Shown piece by piece: positions 18,801 through 24,792 of a DNA stretch of 64,000 nt. The DNA is taken from NCBI RefSeq assembly GCF_014218805.1, contig NZ_JACJUV010000004.1:89127-153126 (forward strand). The letters run 5' to 3'. A program made the position numbers and the translations under genes. Below the pieces are notes generated by a model. That model made no database searches, had not been told where the DNA came from, and saw only the letters and a program-made list of their open reading frames with translations. The stretch comes from Teredinibacter franksiae. GTDB taxonomy: Bacteria; Pseudomonadota; Gammaproteobacteria; Pseudomonadales; Cellvibrionaceae. Within the stretch, counting starts at the first letter, position 1. Each line of letters begins with the position of its first letter.

Positions 18801-21636
18801 CGTTGGTGAAATATTGCCGGGCGAAGCGCAAACATTTGAGATTCTTTGGAATTCAGCTGTTAGCTTACCTGGCAACTATCAAGTGCAGGTTTCGTTGGTG
18901 TCTGAGAGTATTGCGGAACTGAATGCACAAGCGAGCTTCACCATTTTAGCGAGTCGCCCAACACTGACGGGGAAAATCACTCTGTCAGAAAGCGCATTTG
19001 GTAAAGATTCTTCCATTAGCGTCGGTTATGAGGTTTCAAATCACGGTAATGCCGCTGTATCTGATATTACACTCAGCCTAACGCTTTTCGATAATTCGAC
19101 GGGTGCTGAGCTGGTGACAAACTCACTTGTTCAATCTGTTGAATATACCTCTAAGCTTAGCGGGGCTATTCCATTAGATTTGACTGGCATCGATCTTGGT
19201 GATTATGCGGTTCGGTTGAGTTATGAAAAAGCGATATTGGGTCAGACATTGTCGGGGGTATTAGACCAAAGCTTCGCTTCCATCGTCGATACAGAAGCTC
19301 CAGAGGTAACAATTCTGGAGCCTGAAGAGGGGGCAATTGTTTCCGGACTACTGGGTACACTAAAGGTTGAAGCTCAAGACGCTGACTCACGAATCGATTC
19401 AGTTTATGTTCGCTTTGGTGGTGGTGATCAACAGCAGTTACCGAAGAACAGCTCCGTTCTTAATCAGTTTGTTCAAGGCTTTGATGGCCTCTCTGAAGGT
19501 GAGCATGAGCTGCGGGTAGTGGCAGAAGACTCCGCTGGCAATATTAGCGGCGAACAGCTTCGTTTAGTCACTATTGATAATTCGTTACCAATGATTTCCG
19601 TTTCAGGTGTATTGAGCGGCGAGTACTATAGTGAGCCAGTCATACCCGTAATTAATGTTTCCGATGCAAACTTATCGCACTCTGCGATTACTCTAAATGG
19701 TGAATCATTTACTTCAGGCACTAGCATTGAAGAGGATGGCGAGTACCGAATGGTTGTGTCAGCTGAAGATGCTGCCGGTAATATAGGCACTGATATTATT
19801 TTGTTTACTATCGATACTACTGAAGCTCAGATAGACATTGATGGGGTCTCAGATCAGGCTGCTTATAACGTTCCGATTGCACCAGTAGTTACCATTACTG
19901 ACGACAACTTAGTCTCGTCCACTATTCTGCTAAATGGAAATACCTACGAATCCGGTGGTGCAATAGTAGAAGAGGGTGGTTACATACTCCATATTTCTGC
20001 AACCGATGCGGCTGGTACCACTGTAGAGACTTCTGTTGAATTTGAGCTCGATTTCACGGCGCCGATGCTGCCAAGCGTTAGTGCGCCAACAAACGGCTCA
20101 TCGGTTTCTAATTCTTCCGTCGATATTATTGGGCACTCAGAATCGAACGCGTTTATTTCTATGACGCTACAGGACTCCACCCTATTAAGCACAACGGCTG
20201 ACGGTGCCGGTATATTCAGTTTTACTGATGTTGAGCTGAATCCAGGGGAAAACAGTTTCGCGATTGTCGCGCAGGACCGAGCTGGGAACGCTAGCGGAAG
20301 TTTGGCTTATGCACTCAGTTTCTCGGTTCAAGGGTCAACTGAGTTAAGTGGCGTAAATGTGCTATCAACTGATGTGCTTATTTGGGCCGCAGAGAAATCG
20401 ACCCACCACCACCCAAGTTGCTCCAGTCGGTCGCATTCGGGACACAGAACTGACTTCAAACATTATGATCGTGACTTGGAAGCTCAATTGGAGTTCTTTG
20501 AGCAGGTGTATCAGGCAGCAGGTATTTCTTTTACCGTTGCACGTAGTCGCTTAGCGTTTATTACGGCTTTGCGTTCACAAAAACACAATGTAGTGCAGAT
20601 TCTTAATACTAGGGAAGAGTACTCAAGGCGCTTTGGGTTTGACGGAAGAGCGATTCTTGAACTTAAAGGGGCTGTTGCTTCAGGAACCGGCTTGATTGTG
20701 AGTAATACTCAGCCGCATTCCTTTAGATCGTTAGCTTCGCTCACAGGAGTCAAGCTTCATGGACGGGTTCCTGGTGGCGCGACGGTTAATATATCGGATA
20801 ATTTTATTTCCGGTGATTATGTGTGGACGCTTGAAGATGACCTCATGCGTGTTCGGCTGGCTGGTGGTATTGCACTCGGGTCCATTGAGTACTCCTGCTA
20901 TCGCTATCGACGTGGGAACTGTAGCCAACCCGCTTTCGTAGCAAATCAGTTTGGCGAAGGGCAAACGGTAACGATTCCGTTCAACCTATTGGATATACCC
21001 GATAGTGAAGCGGCTCAATCACTTGCAATAAGTATGGTGAGCTTTGTAGAGCCAAGCGAAAGTGAGAGTATCCCGTCGACACTGCAGTATGTAGACTGGA
21101 CAATCGATTCTTCCGAATCAGGCTCTCTATTCGCTACCCAAGAACTTAGGGGAGGGATGGAGTACTTCGAATTAAGCGAGGGAGGTATGGCTGAAAGCGA
21201 CACTTCGGCTCAGTGGAATCTAATGGATATGTTGACCTTTGGTGGATTAATCTTGCTCCCTGAATCAGCGGGTGATTTTACTGTCGAAACGAGTATATAT
21301 GCGGGTGAAGATAACAACGGTAGCTTGCTCGCAACTGAAAACTCGGTTCTCAGTTTGAGGCATTCCTTAAGAGAAATGGAAACGGAGCTTATTGCAATGT
21401 TGGAAGAGCTTCCTTCTTCTGGACGTCATGGCAGAAGAACCGCGCTTGCGCTTCATGCGGCCAAAGCTGCTGTCGTTATGGATCGGAATAAGCACTGGCA
21501 GCTCGAAACCGCTTTGTTATGGATGTCTCTAGTGATTGATGATTTGGAGAGGATGGGGCATGAAGATGAGCTGATTTTGGCCGCGTCCATTCTCAAAGCT
21601 TATCAATCGCAGTGGGTTGTCCATCATAATAAGTAA
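3841..21636 (+). CDS. Giant secreted multidomain protein (~5,930 aa): HExxH, toroid, CARDB, propellers
   Basis: One uninterrupted frame of about 17.8 kb. ATG 3841 gives a good signal peptide (MKKVIVELRNKSKLLVKVLA, then FSAIYTANCMAGG) with GAGAG eight bases upstream; GTG 3826 and ATG 3835 are alternatives. Approximate domain order (residues counted from 3826): a metallopeptidase-like head with HEVLH at 178-182 and YSPLDLYLMG near 242; an alpha/alpha-toroid with QNVDGGWG and QNIDGGFG (390-640); five CARDB repeats (644-1215); FlgD-Ig-like modules marked SPNGD/SPNSD (1221, 1981, 2749) and a related APNGD module (2952); two TolB-like propellers (1335-1865, 4361-4675); tandem Ig and FN3 modules; a discoidin/F5-8C-like domain (3959-4084); further CARDB-like repeats (4716-5155); and a Rossmann-like C-terminal region (5515 on) after a His-rich segment. 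It is secreted; the role (adhesin, protease or matrix component) is unknown. No C-terminal anchor is seen. Confidence 0.9.
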   Translation: MKKVIVELRNKSKLLVKVLAFSAIYTANCMAGGSYPTDSFDIPEGAYSATFVEARNHVTVMSFSGNFDDTLETGAFNRGARATVAKEFYRTHQDNYDFIVTFTSFEYATPEARAFYHGVKNDVQGIGLPLFDNSAVYGSNGKLQGMIDMAALSRSSYNPFQADYEYTLSTLAHEVLHRWSSFVNVDTSGGLNADVLRGKDDAHWSFYLDTDASVEYGHQWRDNGDGTFTATAAKRFYSPLDLYLMGFYGPEEIEDFFVIEPTNSEYSKDSYPVQGAKVSGTKHLVSINDVIAAEGARIPAKDQAQKEFRIAFVYLIGESEIAENADIVKIDNFRRAFMDRFAILTGGRAIAHVYPQALPEVTAGEQSVVEAAVGDTVRVDSADVQDALEWLKTQQNSGLGYWEDKPATRFRDTAVVLDALQSLDASFTNDSSAYQWLEDQQVENTDSLARKIRLNPTNKTALVEALVARQNVDGGWGLLAGFESNVLDTSLAVQALSSVGDMAALAFAQMYLIAEQNADFGWEEIAGGNSNLRATLAAITALQHIGAFPTPITNAASWIASQQNIDGGFGAPASTVNETAETLVSLVQSRQADKVDQNAALAYLNNLQRESGAWEGSVYTTALAANALRSITLQNLAVVEFYADAASKRDGERVHLTVAVTNNSPLNTALATLALFDGDPKSGASPIVSSAVIPVLAPGEIRYIRFVWDTLNSAGSKTLYAVVDPEAALVERSLLDNVATLAYEVAEAPENVDLEVTESEFVLFPAAPSLLPASLSASVVVRNLGLADATDVGIQLWQGEAQSGILLEEQPISVTSRLSTVANFVFDLTEAGTTHYTVVVNPTELPIEDNFSNNTSTQAVTTSSSIDLAVTQGDFAISSLPVYLYQDATFTINLRNQGTLASPNVGVKLFILGDNGYELLEDTQLTFAAGETKPVKFTWQANRLGDTALRVLIDEENLIAEADETNNVQEFNFSVVQLEGINVTLKAAELGFSQYPANESLGLVLSTTVYNTGTETVTSVPVGFYDGDPGTGGILIGDYEVVPEITAGSSVTVEHVWPQVMGTADHYVFAVVDPENAIAELDETDNQAFDTLQVNSVSDLVVTEGAIQLDPRYPSLGETATVTVSVSNLGEQAAENVLVRAFNGDPDNGGIEIGSGYPISDISGFGIKTVSFDFSFTQEGTQRFYVEVDPDGAITESNKLNNNALKTISVQDGSLYVSERYFSPNGDKVKDSTRFFFELDTPETVRVAVLDATGSAVRTFDEVFNNATTGNIEWDGRTDVGSLAYDGNYYFSIKHEDGSVSHQTKTVLDTNRASLVEALGTQHEVKNFLSCNIGAQHANAFVYGPKDEFVYYLNTKALDAYGKKTDESDEIVFPAGLYRANWDGSDARLVSNISVLDLESRRFFNNGVPRFLNLVVSDDGKRLAFILTSDYDFEFEVWSASTSPGSGLTLIESFNPNPADTGYGSSESIQFIKGTHRLLASYPTSVDNEQLEVGLSSWDVDTVGGDRVDHAISLAYARSANTHISINSLGSHVAIQFKEPVRSNGRTFGYSSKSYLYNIASGISQNLGGEATAISWAPDGTKLAVGDPAMGGVVVYNLDGEVIQSYRFPDQFDRSLASAAAPSIDTFPDWAHIDWKYFEDIETPKLVGNIEHISWNPDSSALLFSLKDVASSFLYQILVSQYGTFDCDCWYAELDGGVEPEDFDLALFDYQGDMSGVYLYQLAGNKVEQITSQLPTANAISKLIESNQGGGMESFSFDEYDDSSGALIPVVMLEDFDQNILGVPVTREGLPVLADVKGLQWLNNSSSFWVKSDTYVAIDTAGVLPAKKITPLRAISSLGQSNKGEFLKFYAEDNVDACATGMTDGYRLVRSLLNLTSDLRITRNSSSGSITLHGTATDQNFDFYTLEYASVDSPDNWQQLQPAVNQHAIDEDLSAWVPASTGSFFVRLSSHDLAGNSRDAIKQVSTSVQSSISNLYRTPAYFSPNSDGVKDVVSIHFRVLTPINNFTVEVLNEEGAIVRTIVESYTEIGSEQSITWDGRNDSGDSVADGTYTLRVQNNELLVTLDTVFPTVLDLTGPWYQSILFDPFDARSPAYLEVSNSITIQAFDDVSVPDAEVTYRHWESADWLNTPINFIEQGARLAAASSLSIQQWVSGEYQAKASDQAGNTTVTPIDFDQKINQSAIIWYGQQSGDRFTNTDTVIGNAAINPNAAGFIVLGGKPYFSKAGLFPDLRVALDVNKPLVFRLNETIPGGISSVHVMYGEAEAAIDTYQAASSVSYGSIGACYTYLGQNSSDICFFEQNNLLAHHFGLSVDLPLLDLAPGTTYNFYVQITPDIGPEVKTNGISFTTSEKVILDNRVRTISGENIISGYLSPVANEEFQSATISIQNTEDDRYLEKTVYKTIFPEDGKHSLDLKNPFLHFSFGAESLMPCSTYQVTLDVKTKDGKRVSDSKPIDTQCLAIEVMASPVVADECNTGPTNMVRFEMVVEELLSYGDPVDLKTLELYTVGMDGTKSVHFNSNSPRYNQPLEYVFDTTLVESGAVIFYARAVDVNDNEAEYSLNIPITYEEPTLDIVYPIEGQTYCATAYLSDKPKDKEYRIAALEIQGQSISAGKHNLAIKNSLSLDSDLVSYAEFYNPGGAVECKKGSTFTRCKLNERVDKFGEKIITTPVIYNPLINESRTNGVLGYVVAEGSREQSIYFEQTNWSGALSCSNMAVTIDSRVEGLSIRTTGGVQRVTASGDGYQIFSPNGDGFYDELHWQYSVEEAVSLTLTIHDGATDELVASVYEGAAFAQGDHVVAWHAESIPDGLYVARFETQDGCGFVDRTARWVELDVTPPVVQIVSPTSNQSLGVIVEPLANIVDANSFSTQLSYGQNQSLMAIIDSKAAILSGSELSMGHWNTFGLTGSWLLGVNAVDIVGNHSSGSVEVALPERDAQISHLAATEKYVAPNGDEQFANATFTVTFENDVVISADIFKGDEIVEPLLADAVYTKGTHRISWDGLNNASVPFENGIYSIRVQAQAAHTVSTIQTESTSIILDAIAPQIQVDGLDSGLISVRTNLEAASLLGSVTDTYFNDYSVALLGTPNSASVFTTIAGGDVAPISLLANLSNYVVDEGEYKFQVSAKDVAGNRSSLTFDMLFDTSAPAITITSPVNDLFVNSSGSLVVKGSIEEANLLNYSASLVSSAGVKVLSQQYDVFPVDDTLTSINLTTLPEGQYTLQLSVVDKVGNTAEESKSIVIDNTPPEVVISSPEHSGYFGLSLIVTGTAEDSNFDKYLVELAAGGSESFETIAEVRSGIHDGALFNFDSLPADGDYSLQLTAVDKAGNTAAVSHDFIVDSIVPMSPSITVAEADKETAAVSLEWLPVEDTLTGYWVYRNGQKVVSEPISNTHYLDSSPGEGTHQYSISAIDTAGHESEKTSQNVTLDLTGPEVSFTYPQTGDTVSGLVNIRGTAYSASDFSHYRLLVGPSSELLTEVSSATVGVLGDDIGQWNTVTLLDGQSYVLRVEAEDINGNSAFDEVSVIIDNTAPTAPEIYYSVINFGNTAHFRWNAPVEDDIAGYLVLRNNKIANASGVVVGDLAPYLVTELDFSDYSLPDGEYSFTVIAIDTAGNQSDPSAALELTIDQQTPHAELIGLPSFFDDTLFLNAQLEDLDVATMDFEYRQSGQTDWVLIQQDSLAPYQHQWDTSDLDYGSYELRAVAQDIHANIDGAPDVVTLEKRDLIIPGVASSVEVAVNGGTATITWVGPADLDIEFFEVQRSFQGEESWSVISSVPFGATQYADEGLEDDKYEYQIVTQDLSGNRSSASEAIGATVYTPFLTGADILTSESTELFVGHTQAYVSITFNVMHNSVPIGSYTAEANEYGKFWVRDVVLEPGQNEYTIHSVDQYGFVGKTVTGYTEYSAAPSQVTGLLGSVNSDEENVSLSWNSNTESNIFGYGVYRNDVQITPATIIEPVTHGTDATDLSAYPISNLFDGDDNSLWIPESMPSYLELEFDGPQYITGIRVRWNQYYYSSNDYVLQVWNGERYLPIKEIGYASSTQNLTVKYITNKVRFVFNDTYYGDGTTYPFRLSEISVSTLSFTDDVDYFTDLPGDGEHSYTVAAINDRGMEGPASEPTLVEVGDFIGPAPVSLSINVNGVNVELTWTESDSDDTASYRVYRDGQLIQELSSAELSYADEGLANGSYQYTIRGVDALGNAGDPSNIVAADILTPVLAAPVDLAALSDSEGGVRLSWKPGPDTSPGAYKIYRALGSEGLALLVEESNLSHYDVSVAEGNTYRYTIRAEDAYGNLSAHSSEVSVLAEFSIPVNAPTIVVPSTIEPLLTGKTRVSVTGEADPGSRIFLVQNNTVVQEATTSVSLTQTQYTSFEVERIGEAENGTIAALGYNYDTYSRELLVGSKGKWEKSNYSSWSLPDFLAWLGSYVLYMDDYDGKFEVVDHESGTVVSSGTAFAAADIYSLLSTTEDSVVLIARDYDVSRTGLFTVNLTTLEKTFEPLDGFCSTCDLSMSPNGRHLAYVDNGTDLVVFDRDTKTIERITVGDTTLNEWVDNIVSWNADGDKAIFAAGNIAGYDDVVMYDFNKVEVTVLASDSEFNLSLPEWSDSADAFVYQARNSSNNTQIRITETASGDTTFAQELSYSGSLEFLDWSASTGISFGSDSSRSVSVLTLPGLFRFADVGIHIGENQFVAIAADETGNQSNPSESAYVIRTVPEMADLNIDFVNQERVLLAGNETEVTFIVSNIGGVLSAETSANISLVSESGIVLDLGQITVPRLEPGSNESLALSWQAGDIGNYRLVVNVDTENLVVESNDSNTSTVEGILVVDSEDPVISLNTEQSSIGANTDIAGNLSLVNTATTLQGELRLVIEDAEGYLVEELSNTPVDLAFGQRYQAGFVWNSATIFPGDYRVVATLYDSNGLEASSQTASFEISEDINLVASVVAALPSYTANEVVRMPVTVLNQGGNALYPGGSATISIYNSLGETLYSVSRNVGEILPGEAQTFEILWNSAVSLPGNYQVQVSLVSESIAELNAQASFTILASRPTLTGKITLSESAFGKDSSISVGYEVSNHGNAAVSDITLSLTLFDNSTGAELVTNSLVQSVEYTSKLSGAIPLDLTGIDLGDYAVRLSYEKAILGQTLSGVLDQSFASIVDTEAPEVTILEPEEGAIVSGLLGTLKVEAQDADSRIDSVYVRFGGGDQQQLPKNSSVLNQFVQGFDGLSEGEHELRVVAEDSAGNISGEQLRLVTIDNSLPMISVSGVLSGEYYSEPVIPVINVSDANLSHSAITLNGESFTSGTSIEEDGEYRMVVSAEDAAGNIGTDIILFTIDTTEAQIDIDGVSDQAAYNVPIAPVVTITDDNLVSSTILLNGNTYESGGAIVEEGGYILHISATDAAGTTVETSVEFELDFTAPMLPSVSAPTNGSSVSNSSVDIIGHSESNAFISMTLQDSTLLSTTADGAGIFSFTDVELNPGENSFAIVAQDRAGNASGSLAYALSFSVQGSTELSGVNVLSTDVLIWAAEKSTHHHPSCSSRSHSGHRTDFKHYDRDLEAQLEFFEQVYQAAGISFTVARSRLAFITALRSQKHNVVQILNTREEYSRRFGFDGRAILELKGAVASGTGLIVSNTQPHSFRSLASLTGVKLHGRVPGGATVNISDNFISGDYVWTLEDDLMRVRLAGGIALGSIEYSCYRYRRGNCSQPAFVANQFGEGQTVTIPFNLLDIPDSEAAQSLAISMVSFVEPSESESIPSTLQYVDWTIDSSESGSLFATQELRGGMEYFELSEGGMAESDTSAQWNLMDMLTFGGLILLPESAGDFTVETSIYAGEDNNGSLLATENSVLSLRHSLREMETELIAMLEELPSSGRHGRRTALALHAAKAAVVMDRNKHWQLETALLWMSLVIDDLERMGHEDELILAASILKAYQSQWVVHHNK

Positions 21637-21656
21637 TCTATAGCTACATTGTACTT

Positions 21657-21684
21657 GGTGCGATGGAGGGTTTTTCATCGCACC
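21657..21684. terminator. Hairpin after the giant gene
   Basis: GGTGCGATG pairs with CATCGCACC over a ten-base loop. It lies 21 bases beyond the giant gene's stop and between convergent genes. There is no T-run directly after the stem on either strand, so factor-independent function is only probable. Confidence 0.5.
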
Positions 21685-21745
21685 AGTTCGTTGTAGTTAG
21701 GAATTCTGTATACACACACGCTCACAATTTAAACGTTAAAACCCT

Positions 21746-22528
21746 TTATACCAAAGCAGCCACTTGCTTTCTGGCTTTTCGGAACCTGCCCCGCAGGTAT
21801 CCCTTCAGCGACGCTGTAACCTGCTTGTTGGCAATTTGCTTGTGATGGCAAAACAGCGCTAAACAATAAATGGCTTCGTCTTCCGAAAGTGCTGCTGTGC
21901 GATTGGCTCTTGGGTCGTAGCAGCGGCCACAGCCGCCGCGAAACGTGTAGGCGGTGTTGGCGATCATTATGCCAAAGCCCATAAATATGGAGAGAATCTC
22001 GGCGGTGGCGTCAAAGCTTTCTGGCCCATTCGGCAATTCTAACTGCGACTGATATAAAAAGTGTTGGGTAATGCTTTTGCTCATGCTACCGACTAGGTCC
22101 ATGGGTTGTTTCATCATGGCGCTGGCGTAGGAGATGTCTAATGTTGGCTCCAGTATGTCGGTGCTGGTTACCGTGGTGGAGCTAATGCCGCTTGTTTTAA
22201 GGGGTGTAGATGAATTGGTCGGTTGCCGTAGTTGGGTGTTTAAACGCAGTAGCGGTGGCATCTCTGGTGAAAACGCCTGGGGCAATACCACTTTGAATGG
22301 CCAGTGGCTTAAGCCGCTGTAGCGGAGTATGCGGGTACATAGCGCCCGCGCCATGTCGGTTTCGTTGTCGGCACGGTCCGGAAAGTATTCGCGCGTAGGT
22401 TGTACCAGTACGGTGGCGCTGGAGAAATAAGGGTTATCGAAATTGTCGAGCGCCCATTGAAACGTGAGCTGCAAATTTTTAGCGGTTGTAGGGTCTACAA
22501 CGACTGGTTTTTTGAATAGATGGAGCAT
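21746..22528 (-). CDS. Hypothetical cytoplasmic protein
   Basis: About 260 residues from ATG 22528 (MLHLFKKPVVVDPTTAKNLQ); the same frame extends to GTG 22609, but that extension (CTGCYLLVNFPFH) looks unlike a natural start. Visible features are a low-complexity Ser/Thr segment in the middle, a hydrophobic stretch IFMGFGIMIANTAYTF, and a Cys cluster GGCGRC followed by ALFCHHKQ that could bind a metal. The C-terminus is basic (KGYLRGRFRKARKQ). No family is recognised. It converges on the giant gene and diverges from hipBA. Confidence 0.65.
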   Translation of the reverse strand: MLHLFKKPVVVDPTTAKNLQLTFQWALDNFDNPYFSSATVLVQPTREYFPDRADNETDMARALCTRILRYSGLSHWPFKVVLPQAFSPEMPPLLRLNTQLRQPTNSSTPLKTSGISSTTVTSTDILEPTLDISYASAMMKQPMDLVGSMSKSITQHFLYQSQLELPNGPESFDATAEILSIFMGFGIMIANTAYTFRGGCGRCYDPRANRTAALSEDEAIYCLALFCHHKQIANKQVTASLKGYLRGRFRKARKQVAALV

Positions 22529-22620
22529 GGTGATCTGGTTTACGCGGTTTTTATCGTGGAACGGGAAGTTTACGAGTAGGTAGCAGCCAGTGCAATGCCA
22601 GGGGTTCACGTTAACTGAAT

Positions 22621-22650
22621 AGGCGAGGCAGGGTGGGCACTGCCTAGCCT
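22621..22650. other. Hairpin in the hypothetical gene / hipBA intergenic region
   Basis: AGGCGAGGCAG pairs with CTGCCTAGCCT with one central mismatch and an eight-base loop. There is no T-run. It lies upstream of both divergent genes; its role is unknown. Confidence 0.4.
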
Positions 22651-22733
22651 AGGTGATGAAAAAACAGGCTGTCGGTCATCAGCCATGTTAAACGCTAGCC
22701 GTACTAACGCATGCAAGCATTACCACAATTAAG

Positions 22734-22864
22734 CATCATATATGATTGATAAATGTGGCTAATCGATTTTATCAGTCAAATATGAGGGCTATAAAAAGTA
22801 AATTTATTTACACATCATATATGAAGTACTATAGTGTTGGTGGTCAATTATCAGTCAAATATGA
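22734..22864. promoter_or_regulatory. Duplicated putative HipB operators upstream of hipBA
   Basis: Two motif types alternate with an exact 79-base period. CATCATATATGA occurs at 22734-22745 and 22813-22824, with palindromic core TCATATATGA. ATCAGTCAAATATGA occurs at 22771-22785 and 22850-22864. The last copy covers the likely hipB start codon (ATG 22861), so binding there could block initiation directly. HipB-type antitoxins autoregulate by binding several upstream operators; assigning these sites to this HipB is inference. Confidence 0.65.
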
Positions 22865-23259
22865 TGAATATGATAAATTCCAGTTTAAGTGACGACGCTA
22901 TCCGCCGTGAGTTAGGGGGTAGAGCCCAGGCTTATCGCTTGCGGTTAAATCAGGACCAAGAAACCTTTGCCTATGAGGCTGGGGTGTCGGTTAGTACCTT
23001 GTACAGACTAGAGAAAGGCGGCCCCGTAAGTTTTGATGCCTATATTAAGGTGCTTAGGGTGCTGGGCCTGCTCGACCGGCTGGATAGCCTTATTCCAGCG
23101 CTTGATATTAGCCCCATACAGCGTGCAAGCCGCGCTAAGGGTAAGGAGCGCCAGAGAGCAACAGGCAAGCGCAAAACAGGTGACAAAAACACCGAGTGGA
23201 AGGGCTTTGAACAGCAGGTGGATTTTGAAGCTGAGGGCGAGAATAAGAATGAGGGTTAA
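22861..23259 (+). CDS. hipB: HipB-like XRE-family antitoxin
   Basis: About 132 residues. ATG 22861 (or 22864/22870) is preferred over the upstream TTG 22834, because the SLSDDAIRRELGGR start fits the family. A lambda-repressor-type HTH lies at residues 15-70 (RAQAYRLRLNQDQETFAYEA, then GVSVSTLYRLEKGGPVSFDAYIKVLRVLG). The C-terminal 50 residues are charged and probably disordered, longer than a minimal HipB. It should bind upstream operators and neutralise the HipA kinase encoded three bases downstream. Repeated motifs upstream support autoregulation. Confidence 0.88.
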   Translation: MMNMINSSLSDDAIRRELGGRAQAYRLRLNQDQETFAYEAGVSVSTLYRLEKGGPVSFDAYIKVLRVLGLLDRLDSLIPALDISPIQRASRAKGKERQRATGKRKTGDKNTEWKGFEQQVDFEAEGENKNEG

Positions 23260-23262
23260 GGC

Positions 23263-24588
23263 ATGGTGCGACAAGTAACAACGGCTTCCGTTCAGCTTTG
23301 GGGCGCTAATATTGGCGCTGTTAGCTGGGACGAAGAGCGAGCGTTAGGTCTTTTTGAATACGCGCCAGATTTTCTACACAGTGGCATTGCATTATCGCCC
23401 TTCAAGATGCCCTTGCGACCCCAGGTGTACAGTTTTCCTGGGCTGAATGCCGATACGTTTAAGCGTTTACCCGGCATGCTGGCCGATACCTTACCGGATA
23501 AATTCGGTAACGCCATGATTGATCAATGGCTGGTACGAGAGGGCATTAATAAAGCACATTTTTCTCCCGTAGAGCGGCTGTGCTATATCGGTACACGCGG
23601 TATGGGGGCATTGGAGTTTAAGCCAACACTGGAGCGCCAAACCCAAACAACCAGCACAGCCTTAGACCTAGCGGCCATGGTGAATGTAGCGAGTAAAATT
23701 TTAACCCAGCGCGAAACGTTGAATACTCACTGGGTAGAAGGTGAAGATTGGCTTAACGAGCAAACCCTTCGGGATATTTTGCACATAGGTTCCTCCGCCG
23801 GTGGTGCCCGTGCAAAAGCTGTAATCGCTTGGAACAAAACCACCAATGAAGTACGGTCTGGCCAACTGACATTACCAAAAGGCTTTGAGCATTGGATAAT
23901 AAAGTTCGACGGTGTAGGCAACAACAAAGATAAAGAACTGGCCGATGGTCAGGGCTACGGCAAAATGGAATACGCTTACTACCGCATGGCACTGGCGGCC
24001 GGTATAGACATGAACGAATGCCAATTGCTCGCTGAACACGAGCGTCGTCATTTTATAACCAAACGTTTCGATAGAACCGCAAGCGGCGGCAAACTGCATA
24101 TGCAAACGTTATGCGCGCTGGAGCATTTTGACTTTAACATGCCCGGCGCCTATGCCTACGAGCAAGCTATGCTTACGGCCGGTAATTTAGGCCTGGGTAA
24201 AAGCGCAATAGAGCAGCTTTATTTGCGTGCGCTATTCAACATTATGGCCAGAAACCAAGATGACCATGTTAAAAATATTGCCTTTCTTATGGACACCCGC
24301 GGGCAATGGAAGCTCGCACCCGCCTATGATTTAACGTTTGCCTATAACCCGCAAGGACAGTTTACCTCGCAACACCAAATGAGTTTTAACGGTAAACGCG
24401 ATGGCTTTGTTTTGGAAGATTTTTACACCGTAGCGAAGCGTTTTAATATCCCCAAAAACAGGGCAGCCAGCTTGATAGAGCAAGTGGCAGTGGGCGTAGG
24501 GAAATGGGAGCAGTACGCGATAGAGGCTGAAGTAGAAAATGAAAGAATTCAGTCGCGTAAACAATACCTAAGGCTTATGTGGCCCTAA
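23263..24588 (+). CDS. hipA: HipA-like serine/threonine kinase toxin
   Basis: 441 residues, normal HipA length. The N-terminal subdomain (about 1-110) includes PLRPQVYSFPGLNADTFKRLPG, then MLADTLPDKFGN. SSAGGARAKAV at 177 matches the Gly-rich segment that carries the autophosphorylation Ser in E. coli HipA. PKGFEHWIIKFDG is the ATP-Lys strand. NQDDHVKN at 331-338 is the catalytic loop and PAYDLTF the metal-binding motif. HipA kinases phosphorylate glutamyl-tRNA synthetase in E. coli; related HipA proteins use other aminoacyl-tRNA synthetases, so the target here is unproven. All key residues look intact. It is co-transcribed with hipB. Confidence 0.9.
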   Translation: MVRQVTTASVQLWGANIGAVSWDEERALGLFEYAPDFLHSGIALSPFKMPLRPQVYSFPGLNADTFKRLPGMLADTLPDKFGNAMIDQWLVREGINKAHFSPVERLCYIGTRGMGALEFKPTLERQTQTTSTALDLAAMVNVASKILTQRETLNTHWVEGEDWLNEQTLRDILHIGSSAGGARAKAVIAWNKTTNEVRSGQLTLPKGFEHWIIKFDGVGNNKDKELADGQGYGKMEYAYYRMALAAGIDMNECQLLAEHERRHFITKRFDRTASGGKLHMQTLCALEHFDFNMPGAYAYEQAMLTAGNLGLGKSAIEQLYLRALFNIMARNQDDHVKNIAFLMDTRGQWKLAPAYDLTFAYNPQGQFTSQHQMSFNGKRDGFVLEDFYTVAKRFNIPKNRAASLIEQVAVGVGKWEQYAIEAEVENERIQSRKQYLRLMWP

Positions 24589-24751
24589 TAGGGTGGCGTT
24601 AAATGAATACCGCCATACAGTGGATTGAGCAAACACAGCTTGCAAAAGCCGCCTTCCGACATTTTACTTCGTTTAGATGTAGTTGTTTTTTGCGATATTC
24701 TGTTGTTCCGGGGTGATGCTCTAGTGTTATATGCCGGTTTTAGAAAGTTAG

Positions 24752-24784
24752 AAACCCTCTTGGTGCGATGCACCAAGAGGGTTT
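24752..24784. terminator. Strong bidirectional terminator between hipA and pectate lyase
   Basis: A perfect 15-bp stem (AAACCCTCTTGGTGC and its complement) with a three-base loop lies between two convergent genes. The left arm starts with A residues and the right ends in TTT, so it can work for both strands. Confidence 0.85.
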
Positions 24785-24792
24785 AATGGGCT

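Noticed and set aside
4598..21203. Many antisense and alternate frames of 60-142 codons inside the giant gene
   Set aside because: All overlap one continuous well-supported frame and show no domain or start signal.
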